The translations under genes were made by a program, and so were the position numbers. The notes under the pieces were generated by a model. That model searched no databases. It was given only the letters and a program-made list of their open reading frames with translations, and was not told where the DNA came from. Of a stretch of DNA of 55,453 bases, positions 41,438-48,053 are shown piece by piece (position 1 is the stretch's first letter; the number at the start of each line of letters is the position of its first letter). The DNA comes from a virus: positions 1 to 55,453 of the IMG/VR virus record IMGVR_UViG_3300023171_000001, one strand, 5' to 3'.

Positions 41438-41683
41438 TTAATTATTTGCTAACCAGTTGTCTATGTCCGTTTTTTTAAATTGAAGGTTGCGACCTTTTCG
41501 GGTGTGCGGTATAGTTTTTATATTGTTATAAAAAAACTGTCTTGATCTGCCTTTTGGGTCGTATTCAACTAGCTGGTCAAGTGAAAAAACCGTTTCTTCA
41601 CCTTCAGGAAAAAGCATATTTTCCAGTTCAATTAAGGCGGCACGAATAACGTTGAATCGGTATAATATTCGGCTTTTATTCAT
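41438..41683 (-). CDS. Small HTH (excisionase-like) DNA-binding protein
   Basis: The 81-residue product has FSLDQLVEYDPKGRSRQFFY, then NNIKTIPHTRKGRNLQFKKT and DIDNWLANN, the arrangement of MerR-like winged helices in excisionase/HTH_17 proteins (helix, helix, wing, and a final W-L). It may control transcription or assist the replication initiator encoded 4 bases downstream. The ATG at 41683 overlaps the exonuclease gene by 8 bases; an upstream ATG at 41764 is unlikely. Confidence 0.75.
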   Translation of the reverse strand: MNKSRILYRFNVIRAALIELENMLFPEGEETVFSLDQLVEYDPKGRSRQFFYNNIKTIPHTRKGRNLQFKKTDIDNWLANN

Positions 41684-42824
41684 TGTCTTCAAATGTTTTA
41701 AATCCATTATACGCAGAACTAGGAAGGTTTGCCGCAATGATGCCCGTTTTTGAAAGGTAATCATACCCAGGCCAATGCTTTAAGTTTTTCGACTTGAAAA
41801 GCTTTAGCATTTTTAATGAATTCTTGTACTTTAAAAGTCCTAGATTCAAGTCTTCAGCACTCCACCAGAAAACAGCTGGCAAGAAAGGGGCATTGCTTTG
41901 TATCATTATTGTAATGACTGTATTGAAGTTACGGCCAGTCATGTCAGACAATACTTTAATGTACATTGATTCGCTAACCTCATAGGCATATTTCGCTGAA
42001 TCATGCCAGAAGTTTTTCAGGCTGTTTGCATTTGAAGTTTTGAAACTTATGACAGCATTTACGCCAATATTTTCTTCAATGTTGAAAGCGTCAGGCCGTA
42101 CTTTAACATCAATCCCCGTTTCCTTGTCTACGGTGTAAAAGGAGGTTTCAAAGGCTGCACCCTTCAGCAACTTAGGGATTAGTCCGTTGCCGTATGCATT
42201 GTAATTTTCTTCAATCAACTGAATCTTTTGATAAGAATCAATATCAAGAAAGGTCTTGCCAGTTATTGCCCGTGCAATATCAACAGCTTGTTTTAGGTCG
42301 GGTAGTTTTTGACTTTCAAACGGAATGCCATAATCCATGCAAATCTTGGTAAATTCCTTGCTTTGACGCTTATTAAAAAAACTTCTGTAAAAGTTGAGTG
42401 CTGCGGTCTGGTCAGCGGTTGTGGTGCGGGAAAAACTGGTTTCTTTAATTACTCTTTTAAACATTTTCGGTTCCAAAAATGCTTGATGGCAAAAGGTGCC
42501 AAATTCAAAATGGGAAGCTGTTTTTTTAGGAAGCATTTCTTCCTTATAAACTTGATAATGACGGGGTGTAATCAACAATTGCTTCAATGAACTTGATGAA
42601 TTTGCTCTGTCAGAAAGATATTCTTCAAAACTATCTTTTCGAGCAATACCAGCACCAGGAACCAGTAAGTCATTCAAGTCAATCTTTGTAGCTTTTCGAC
42701 GCTTATTGATATAGTTTGAAACTAAGTCAGGGGTCGCATACTTGGAAGCATCAAAGGCAAAGGGGTTTAAATCCCCTTCACCTTCAAGCATTTGCGAAAT
42801 ATCGGGCAAATTTTTTAAATCCAT
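41676..42824 (-). CDS. RecE-like PD-(D/E)XK exonuclease
   Basis: The 382-residue product has SLKQLLITPRHYQVYKEEML (about 79-98), FEFGTFCHQAFLEP (His113), AAFETSFY, VKVRPDAFN (Asp245) and VISFKTS (Lys262). This is the order found in the exodeoxyribonuclease VIII/DUF3799 family that resects double-strand ends for annealing. The usual acidic residue two before the Lys is Ser260 here, so activity is not certain. The OB-like partner is encoded immediately upstream with a one-base overlap. Confidence 0.8.
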   Translation of the reverse strand: MDLKNLPDISQMLEGEGDLNPFAFDASKYATPDLVSNYINKRRKATKIDLNDLLVPGAGIARKDSFEEYLSDRANSSSSLKQLLITPRHYQVYKEEMLPKKTASHFEFGTFCHQAFLEPKMFKRVIKETSFSRTTTADQTAALNFYRSFFNKRQSKEFTKICMDYGIPFESQKLPDLKQAVDIARAITGKTFLDIDSYQKIQLIEENYNAYGNGLIPKLLKGAAFETSFYTVDKETGIDVKVRPDAFNIEENIGVNAVISFKTSNANSLKNFWHDSAKYAYEVSESMYIKVLSDMTGRNFNTVITIMIQSNAPFLPAVFWWSAEDLNLGLLKYKNSLKMLKLFKSKNLKHWPGYDYLSKTGIIAANLPSSAYNGFKTFEDNE

Positions 42825-43315
42825 TATTTCGCAGAATCTTTGATTTGACGGATTAATGGCTTAACCTCCCAGGCATCGGACTGGAAGTTATTTGTCGAAT
42901 TCTTTCTTTTGCCTAAGTACTTAACTGATAGGCCTGAACCTATAGAAACCGCACCAGAATTAAAAGCGTTTTCAATGGTAGCGTATAGACGCTTTGAACC
43001 ATTTACCAGTTTTTGAACTTTAAGGCTACCGTCTTTTTCCTTCACTTGTTCAATGAAAGCCACAACAGGAAGTTCCACAGGTTCGCCAGATTGAAGGCTT
43101 TGAACTGTATCAACCTGAAACCCAGCGAAGAACAAACGCTTTGTTTCATTCGGTGCCGTTGGTGTCCAATAAGAGGCATTCAACGAAACAGGGGCTTCGG
43201 CTGTTTCGTCTAAATTTGGTAATTCTTCCATTGCATCGAAATCAACTAAAACGGTTTCGTGCGTTCTCTTTTTTTCGACCTTGTTGTTTTGGTCGGTTGT
43301 TGCTAAATCTGCCAT
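42824..43315 (-). CDS. OB-like recombination accessory protein (possible SSB)
   Basis: The 163-residue product has an acidic N terminus (DFDAMEELPNLDETAEAP), a beta-rich centre with Y-W-T-P and KRLFFAGFQVDTV, and a strand-rich end (SGLSVKYLGKRKNSTNNFQS, DAWEVKPL). It is consistent with an OB-fold single-strand binding or recombination mediator protein. It is coupled to the RecE-like gene (one-base overlap), which supports a recombination role. Not a canonical SSB. Confidence 0.62.
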   Translation of the reverse strand: MADLATTDQNNKVEKKRTHETVLVDFDAMEELPNLDETAEAPVSLNASYWTPTAPNETKRLFFAGFQVDTVQSLQSGEPVELPVVAFIEQVKEKDGSLKVQKLVNGSKRLYATIENAFNSGAVSIGSGLSVKYLGKRKNSTNNFQSDAWEVKPLIRQIKDSAK

Positions 43316-43335
43316 AATAAGATGTAATTAATTGA

Positions 43336-43671
43336 TTATAAAGAAGTTATTTGAAACGTATGAAAACTAATGATAGAATCTTTTTCAAGGTCTGTCACTC
43401 TGATTAGGTCGTCTTTAGGTGCAGCATTTGAAAGTGCTTTTATTCTGCGGGTTGTGATTTCTCCCGTTTTGATTTTCGCAAACGTAACAACACCAGCTAT
43501 TAAAGCCTTAGTTGCTTTCCAGCTTTCACGAAGTGCATTTCTCCAAGTTTCAAGGCTTCTTTCAAAACCTTCCTTGATAAGACGGGTATAAATAAAAACC
43601 GCACGTTTTGCAGAGTTTGAAAGGTTAATTTGGGCTTGTTGTAATTTAGTTAACTGAATTGAAGTTTCCAT
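43336..43671 (-). CDS. Hypothetical helical protein, first gene of replication operon
   Basis: The 111-residue product is helical and basic (NALRESWKATKALIAGVVTF, ITTRRIKALSN) and resembles small proteins of unknown function at the start of phage recombination operons. I place the start at 43671 because it follows the shared leader (AAACGAAAAAAGAAC) also found before five other genes. An in-frame ATG at 43731 would translate through that leader. Confidence 0.7.
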   Translation of the reverse strand: METSIQLTKLQQAQINLSNSAKRAVFIYTRLIKEGFERSLETWRNALRESWKATKALIAGVVTFAKIKTGEITTRRIKALSNAAPKDDLIRVTDLEKDSIISFHTFQITSL

Positions 43672-43784
43672 TTGATTGTTCTTTTTTCGTTTTGGTGATG
43701 TAAAATAAGTAAATAAAAAGTAATTGTACAAGTAGTTGTTGAATTATTTTTTTTAAACTTCTAAAAATTATTATCTTTGTCAAC

Positions 43785-43862
43785 TTGATTGCCATTGAGT
43801 GGATTTAAAATGCTTGTCTTGCAGAAGTTTAGCCCCGTTTGCGGATTCGGGGCTTTCTTTTT
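43785..43862 (+). ncRNA. Candidate small RNA with rightward terminator
   Basis: A perfect -7 element TATCTTTG (43772-43779) is followed about 50 bases later by a strong terminator, defining a short rightward transcript of about 75-80 bases against two leftward operons. It has no meaningful open frame. No TTG lies at standard distance (nearest 30 bases), which keeps confidence low. It could be an antisense or regulatory RNA. Confidence 0.35.
43831..43862 (+). terminator. Rightward terminator in the gene-poor interval
   Basis: AGCCCCG pairs with CGGGGCT around a ten-base loop, followed by TTTCTTTTT. It points rightward although both neighbouring operons point left, so a rightward transcript should exist. 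Confidence 0.75.
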
Positions 43863-44010
43863 GCCCCAAACTTTAAATACTGTGTTTTTAAGCCCTTTAA
43901 GACGTTATTTTAGTTTCAAATGTCCAAATACTTGTCAGAGCCACGAAAGTGTCTAAAATGCGTGTGTTTGATACCTTATTTTTGATTTCTCAATCATGTT
44001 TGTGTTGCAT

Positions 44011-44043
44011 AATGCTCGTTTTTACAGAAACGGGCATTTTTTG
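44011..44043 (+). terminator. Second rightward terminator in the gene-poor interval
   Basis: AATGCTCGTTT pairs with AAACGGGCATT (one G-T pair) around a six-base loop, followed by a T-run. A second rightward transcript could begin at TATTTTTG near 43977, but no matching -33 element is seen. Confidence 0.75.
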
Positions 44044-44159
44044 TTTTTTCTTTAAAAAAAATATTTCTTTTTTATTTGATTTTTCAAAATATGGGTTTTC
44101 TCACGTGTGTACGTGTACGCCTGCGTTTTTGTGTATAATAAAATATTTTAAAGAAAAAG

Positions 44160-44279
44160 ATTCTCTTTTTCTTTTTCTTCTCTTGGTTAGTTCTCTTAGC
44201 TTCTTCTTCTTTTGGTTACTTTTCTTCTTCTTCGTTTCTCTTATTAACCTTCTCTTTTTTTCTTTGTCTCTTTTAGCTA
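44160..44279 (+). other. Pyrimidine-rich tract
   Basis: About 120 bases are almost wholly C/T on the plus strand, broken only by short GGTTA/GTTAC pieces. Such strand asymmetry favours triplex or unwound DNA and is often found at replication origins or as purine-rich RNA-binding tracts. Its minus-strand translation would be a run of Lys/Arg/Glu, which I regard as fortuitous. Confidence 0.6.
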
Positions 44280-44346
44280 TAAAAAACATGAAAAATTTGA
44301 CTAAAAAACCAGCTTCAAGGCCTGTCAAAAACGTAGCAGCTTGAAA

Positions 44347-44496
44347 CTAAAGAAACTCGCTGATTATCAACCAGTTAAGCCCTAAATAAAAGCAATAAAA
44401 AGTCAGACCTAAAACCAAAAGAACCGTCAATATTTGAATCAATCTAGGTGTCAAATTTTGGGTACCTAGATTGACATTCTTCAAAGTTATCCACAT
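44347..44496 (-). CDS. Small membrane protein
   Basis: The 49-residue product is a short polar N terminus (MWITLKNVNLGTQNL) and one membrane helix (IQILTVLLVLGLTFYCFYLG) ending WLIISEFL. The start at 44496 is chosen because the region upstream to 44556 is taken up by a promoter-like TACATTTG and repeated TTGCAAA motifs. Being so short, it remains uncertain. Confidence 0.5.
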   Translation of the reverse strand: MWITLKNVNLGTQNLTPRLIQILTVLLVLGLTFYCFYLGLNWLIISEFL

Positions 44497-44510
44497 TTTG
44501 AAGTTGCCAT

Positions 44511-44552
44511 GTTTGCAAACGACCTTGCAAATGTACATTGCAAACGTGCAAA
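44511..44552 (-). promoter_or_regulatory. TTGCAAA-repeat promoter region
   Basis: Contains the palindrome GTTTGCAAAC (44511-44520) and three more TGCAAA copies, with a minus-strand TACATTTG (-7 type) in the middle. A similar cluster is at 45357-45410. Probably the control region of the small membrane protein gene. Confidence 0.5.
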
Positions 44553-44555
44553 GCA

Positions 44556-44585
44556 TAAAAAAAGACGACCTTAAAAAGTCGTCTT
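44556..44585 (-). terminator. Leftward intrinsic terminator
   Basis: AAGACGAC and GTCGTCTT form an eight-base stem; on the minus strand it is followed by seven T. It ends the transcript of the 44617 gene 30 bases after its stop codon. Confidence 0.88.
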
Positions 44586-44616
44586 CATTGTGATCTGTGA
44601 TTTTGAAAGGTTGATG

Positions 44617-45327
44617 CTAATTAAATGCGTCTTCGTTCTTGATTGCATTTGCAAGAATTATATCAACCTGCTGGTCACTGTATCCAAAGAATCTATTCCA
44701 ACTTATGCAAGCCATACGGCATTCTTGTTCGGTACTGTAGACGTGTGCAAATGGTGGCATAAGTAAAGAATATGGTGTTACATAAACACCGACATAGCAG
44801 CCTGGAACCATGTCTTCCACACAAGGCAAAGAACCGTACAGGCCTTTTCTAATCCTTAAAATATGGCTATTCATTAATTGAAAAGGTTTTCTTATAAATA
44901 CAGGCCTTCCTTCTTCGTCCTTTTTTGGATAATCCCTAAAAGTAGAATATACTTTTTCTACTGAAGGAATTCTTCCTTCTTCAGAAACTAAGCAAAGATT
45001 AATACTAGCCTTTTCCAGCGGCTCAATAAGTTGGTAGTAACTAACCGCATTATTAGGAGGTATTAATTTGCGAAGTTGAAAGTTGTAAATGGCTTGACGA
45101 TTTACTTGAAAAACCCTTTCAGTAAGGCTAAACCCTTCTATCTTGGTATTTTTGAAACAAAGATAGGCGGGACTTGCTGCACCGTTAACAGCCTCAAAAT
45201 ACAAGTGTTCTTGAAGTACTATAGGCTGCAAAAGATAAAATTCTTTCACTTCTTCAGGCGTTGCCATTCTTTTGAGGTCGTAGAACTTCTTTGTATAATT
45301 TAATGATTTATGAATAAGGTGTTGCAT
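44617..45327 (-). CDS. Hypothetical protein
   Basis: Unrecognised 236-residue protein. The N-terminal part is helical (LNYTKKFYDLKRMATPEEVK); then comes beta-rich sequence with YLCFKNTKIEGFSLTERVFQ and F-R-D-Y-P-K-K-D. The C-terminal third has CRMACISWNRFFGYSDQQVD. It is flanked by its own promoter (45371-45399) and terminator (44556-44585), thus forming a single-gene transcription unit. Confidence 0.72.
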   Translation of the reverse strand: MQHLIHKSLNYTKKFYDLKRMATPEEVKEFYLLQPIVLQEHLYFEAVNGAASPAYLCFKNTKIEGFSLTERVFQVNRQAIYNFQLRKLIPPNNAVSYYQLIEPLEKASINLCLVSEEGRIPSVEKVYSTFRDYPKKDEEGRPVFIRKPFQLMNSHILRIRKGLYGSLPCVEDMVPGCYVGVYVTPYSLLMPPFAHVYSTEQECRMACISWNRFFGYSDQQVDIILANAIKNEDAFN

Positions 45328-45370
45328 AATAGTATGTTAAGTAATTGATAATAAATCGTTTGCACGTTTG

Positions 45371-45399
45371 CAAAGTACGAATGCAAATAAGGAATGCAA
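45371..45399 (-). promoter_or_regulatory. Leftward promoter inside TGCAAA repeats
   Basis: On the minus strand TTG (45399-45397) is 19 bases before TACTTTG (45377-45371). Five TGCAAA/TTTGCA copies between 45357 and 45410 overlap it, so it is probably bound by a regulator other than that of the GTAA/TTAC sites. Confidence 0.55.
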
Positions 45400-45418
45400 A
45401 CGTTTTTGCACTCGTTAA

Positions 45419-45763
45419 TTATGAAGAAACTGGAATTACTACAGGAAGGGTTTTTGCATACTCCCGTTTTATCCTGGCATCTATCAAACTGATTGCCATT
45501 GTTAATCTTTGTCTTCTTTCTACTAATTCGCCTTCTTTGAACCAGAAACCAGTTGAGTTTTCAGCGTTGTCTTCAAATAAAAACATTTCATAAAGTGTTA
45601 CCAGATCAGAAAAATTTACCCCTTGCCTGGCAGCGAAGTACCAACAAAAACCAAAGCCTGTCTGTAAAGGGGTGAAATAGTGTTTTGTATAGTCCCTTTC
45701 GATTGCTGCATTGTAATCTTGCAAAGCCGATACGTAATGCATCTTTTCTTCAATTAGTGTCAT
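45419..45763 (-). CDS. 'GFCxYF' family protein, copy 2
   Basis: The 114-residue product has an N-terminal helix (EEKMHYVSALQDYNAAIERD), TGFGFCWYFAARQGVNFSDL, TLYEMFL and STGFWFKEGELVERRQRL. It shares the core with the neighbours at 45750 and 46338 and with 7316. The ATG at 45763 overlaps the upstream gene by 14 bases. Confidence 0.75.
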   Translation of the reverse strand: MTLIEEKMHYVSALQDYNAAIERDYTKHYFTPLQTGFGFCWYFAARQGVNFSDLVTLYEMFLFEDNAENSTGFWFKEGELVERRQRLTMAISLIDARIKREYAKTLPVVIPVSS

Positions 45764-46043
45764 TTTTGATTTCTTCTTTAAGTTGTACAATTGCCCGTCT
45801 TAATCTTGTTATCCTCCCAGATGTTAAACTAGGACTGAACCAGAAAATGTATTTCGTTTCAGTACTGTACATGAAATACAATGTTTTTAGTTCGCTGAAC
45901 ATTACCCCGTGCTTGCTAAAGAAATACCAGCAAAACCCGTTATCAATTCGGGCATTTTCCTTTTCAGTTGGTGACATCTTTCGGACAGCTTTGTAATCTT
46001 TCAAAGCAAGCTTATAATATTCAAGTTCTTCCAGCTTTGTCAT
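45750..46043 (-). CDS. 'GFCxYF' family protein, copy 3
   Basis: The 97-residue product has ELEYYKLALKDYKAVRKMSP, NGFCWYFFSKHGVMFSELKT and YIFWFSPS, then R-x-T-R-L-R-R-A-I. It is the most compact family member and probably close to the minimal domain. It overlaps the genes on both sides by 4-14 bases. Confidence 0.75.
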   Translation of the reverse strand: MTKLEELEYYKLALKDYKAVRKMSPTEKENARIDNGFCWYFFSKHGVMFSELKTLYFMYSTETKYIFWFSPSLTSGRITRLRRAIVQLKEEIKNDTN

Positions 46044-46351
46044 TTTGAGTATTTCGCTTTTTGAATGTTAAACTTTTCTATGTCAGTACTTCCGAAAATC
46101 AACCGACCAGCGGCACGTACATTGCAATACAAGAAAATGCCACCAGCGTAAACAGCTACCAGTGTAAATTCGTTATACCTCCAAGATTTGAATTCTAAGG
46201 CCTCCAATGATCTATTGTACTGGTCTTCTGTTATCTGACAATGAATGTCTTCAATAATGCCAGCTTTACGCAAAAACTGCAACACTGGCGTAGAAGTCTT
46301 AACATGATCTAAGGCCTCTATTTTTTCGGATTTGGTTTTAAGAATTTCCAT
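46040..46351 (-). CDS. Hypothetical protein within the GFCxYF cluster
   Basis: Unrecognised 103-residue protein with an N-terminal helix (KIEALDHVKTSTPVLQFLRK) and beta segments (YNEFTLVAVYAGGIFLYCNV). It is not a family member itself but sits between copies 3 and 4, coupled to both (4- and 14-base overlaps). Confidence 0.68.
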   Translation of the reverse strand: MEILKTKSEKIEALDHVKTSTPVLQFLRKAGIIEDIHCQITEDQYNRSLEALEFKSWRYNEFTLVAVYAGGIFLYCNVRAAGRLIFGSTDIEKFNIQKAKYSK

Positions 46352-46658
46352 TTTGCTTTTGTAGTTTTTTGATTTTCCTTTCTACGATTTTCTTTGAAGC
46401 TAATAATTGGTTGCATCTTGGAAGGTATTGGCCTTTCTCAAACCAATAGGCACCTTTTGCTTCTTTCGTGTACCTTTTCCACAAAGTTGTAACTTCCGAA
46501 AAGTCAAGCTTGTGCCGAATCCTGAAATACAAGCAAAATCCGCTTTGTGTAGCTATTAGAATGTTTGTGTCGGCCATTCCGTTCCAGGCCTTTAAATAGT
46601 CTTCTATTGCCAGGTTGTAGAAGATTAATTCTGTTTCTAATGTCATTCGTTTTGTCAT
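46338..46658 (-). CDS. 'GFCxYF' family protein, copy 4
   Basis: The 106-residue product has LIFYNLAIEDYLKAWNGM, SGFCLYFRIRHKLDFSEVTT and AYWFEKGQYLPRCNQLLA. It is the first gene of the cluster and has the shared AAACGAAAAAGGAAATG leader, though its upstream region lacks a full GTAA/TTAC operator. Start could be at 46658 or four residues later. Confidence 0.72.
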   Translation of the reverse strand: MTKRMTLETELIFYNLAIEDYLKAWNGMADTNILIATQSGFCLYFRIRHKLDFSEVTTLWKRYTKEAKGAYWFEKGQYLPRCNQLLASKKIVERKIKKLQKQNGNS

Positions 46659-46814
46659 TTCCTTTTTCGTTTTTTATTGTGTTTATAAATAATGTATCAT
46701 TACAACTGTTTTTTGTGTTACTAAATAGTTGATATTCAATGACTTAGTGTTTGAATGATAGAAAATAATGTACAATTACATCACTTAAAATCAAACTGAA
46801 CAAATGCATGACCG

Positions 46815-47771
46815 TTATATTGCCCCGCAGCCTTCACCAAATGCACCAGGTGGCAATTGCCACACGTCGGTAAATATCGGTAAATAGTAAATGGTTGAAG
46901 TAGCCGCAGCGATTAATTCAGGTGTTAAGAATTGATAAGGCACACCTTTAGATATTAATTCAGAAAGCGATTCTGTACGCTTCATAGTTACGCCAAAACC
47001 TTTTTCGTAATTGATAAGTATTTCAGCTTTTGAAGGTGATATTGCGGCAGCTGTAGCAAACTGATCTTTGTTACCAAAAATACAGAATTTGCAGCTGCAA
47101 CGACTGAAGCCCAGATAATAACAAGGGTGTACTAAGATTTTCCAACGTTCAATAATTGCCCAAACTTCACCTTCCAACCAGTCACGTACAGGACGGCAAC
47201 GGTATACTTCACGATTCTTGCCAAATGTTCTATCTGGTTCAAATGTTTTGTACTTCGCACGTGCAGGACTTTCTTCACCACGTTCGCCAGATAACACCAA
47301 AGTTCTGATTCCTTTGAATCGTTCCTGGTTAACAATAGCAGCGGCACACGGGTCAATTTTGAGGTATGGCGAACAATATCTGGTCTTTAGGTCAGGCGAT
47401 ATTTGCGGGAACTTCCTTCTGGTAGATAGTTTTCCCCTGGTACCTCCGATTTGCATACGGCCTTCAGGCGTTTCAAATACTGTAGGGGCTGTTAGGCTGT
47501 TTTCTCTCAACATTTCACGCTCAAACCCGCCAACCTTCCAAGAAAAATAAATGGGAACGCCAAAAGCTTCTGCAAATTTTCTGCAATAGTCTTCTGTGCA
47601 TTCCCAGTCAAATAATATTTTACCTTCACCGTCAACTAAATGGTGCCACAACTCTATTTTAGATTTGTCAACGCCATTTTCTAACAGCCATAAAAAAGAA
47701 GCAATTGAATCTTTGCCAGCACTAAAAGTAACAAGATATTTGTCAAAGGAATTTAGTTCTAACAGGTTCAT
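46815..47771 (-). CDS. PAPS-reductase-family ATP pyrophosphatase
   Basis: The 318-residue protein has the PP-loop VTFSAGKDSIASFLWLLE (residues 14-31), ELWHHLVDG, LVLSGERGEESPARAKY and a Cys cluster CSCKFCIFG (about 224-232). These are features of the PAPS reductase/adenine nucleotide alpha-hydrolase family, which includes DndC-type DNA-sulfur and other adenylating enzymes. In phages such genes are widespread but their substrate is unknown; a DNA or tRNA thio-modification role is possible, yet no DndB/D/E partners are present. The start at 47771 follows the AAACGAAGAAGAAA leader and a strong operator-promoter. Confidence 0.82.
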   Translation of the reverse strand: MNLLELNSFDKYLVTFSAGKDSIASFLWLLENGVDKSKIELWHHLVDGEGKILFDWECTEDYCRKFAEAFGVPIYFSWKVGGFEREMLRENSLTAPTVFETPEGRMQIGGTRGKLSTRRKFPQISPDLKTRYCSPYLKIDPCAAAIVNQERFKGIRTLVLSGERGEESPARAKYKTFEPDRTFGKNREVYRCRPVRDWLEGEVWAIIERWKILVHPCYYLGFSRCSCKFCIFGNKDQFATAAAISPSKAEILINYEKGFGVTMKRTESLSELISKGVPYQFLTPELIAAATSTIYYLPIFTDVWQLPPGAFGEGCGAI

Positions 47772-47798
47772 TTTCTTCTTCGTTTCGTAATAATGAAA

Positions 47799-47829
47799 CA
47801 AAGTAAGTCAAAAAGGCATTACAAAACAA
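47799..47829 (-). promoter_or_regulatory. Leftward promoter with GTAA/TTAC operator
   Basis: On the minus strand TTG (47829-47827), 20 bases, then TTACTTTG (47806-47799). The inverted repeat GTAAGT-N8-CATTAC (plus-strand 47803-47822) overlaps the -7 element. Drives the PAPS-reductase-family gene, whose start is 28 bases further on. Confidence 0.7.
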
Positions 47830-47837
47830 GTAAAAGG

Positions 47838-48053
47838 TTAAAAATTTAGTTGTTCGTCCTCCCAGGTGTTTAGCTTGTCAAGGTATTTGCCTTTTATACC
47901 TCCTTTGGCTATGCCTTTTCTGACCTTTTCCAGTGCCTTGTTCCTGGCTTCTGTGGCGGTTCTGCCTTTCACAATCATTTGTTGTGATTCAATTGCAATT
48001 TGTACTTTGAAGGTTCTAAGACTTCCCTTTTGCCCACTTTTCAATTTCTTCAT
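47838..48053 (-). CDS. Hypothetical small basic protein
   Basis: The 71-residue product is rich in Lys and Arg with VQIAIESQQMIVKGRTATEA and NKALEKVRKGIAKGGIKGKY; a strand followed by a helix resembles small DNA/RNA-binding domains. It overlaps the 3' end of the repeat-protein gene at 48016 by 38 bases. Confidence 0.65.
   Translation of the reverse strand: MKKLKSGQKGSLRTFKVQIAIESQQMIVKGRTATEARNKALEKVRKGIAKGGIKGKYLDKLNTWEDEQLNF

Larger units (their letters stand above)
43672..44346. other. Gene-poor interval between the leftward blocks
   Basis: This 675-base stretch contains no convincing gene. It holds, in order: the leader and likely promoter region of the leftward gene at 43671 (43672-43735, with three GTAA half-sites at 43700, 43709 and 43720); a TATCTTTG -7 element at 43772; two rightward terminator hairpins (43831 and 44011); an alternating CACGTG/GTACGTGTAC stretch near 44101-44120; a pyrimidine-rich tract (44160-44279); and an 18-codon open frame (44288-44344). 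Its place beside the initiator operon makes it a candidate for the replication origin. Confidence 0.6.

Noticed and set aside
43700-43730. Possible GTAA/TTAC operator before the replication operon
   Set aside because: Three GTAA half-sites occur in the same orientation, with no TTAC at the right distance, so it is not the inverted repeat.
44101-44328. Leftward lysine/arginine-rich open frame
   Set aside because: It is the complement of the pyrimidine tract; a purine run gives Lys, Arg and Glu codons by chance, and there is no promoter or leader before it.
43949-44344. Rightward open frame rich in Phe and Leu
   Set aside because: It runs through a strong terminator at 44011 and owes its length to the pyrimidine tract (codons TTT, CTT, TTC); composition is unlike any neighbour.
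44497-44556. Upstream start for the small membrane protein at 44347
   Set aside because: The region contains the promoter-like TACATTTG and TGCAAA repeats, so it is more likely untranslated.
46659-46814. Possible seventh operator upstream of the 46658 gene
   Set aside because: Minus strand has GTAATG-N8-TTTATA; the second half-site is lost and no TTTG-type -7 element follows. It shares only the leader.
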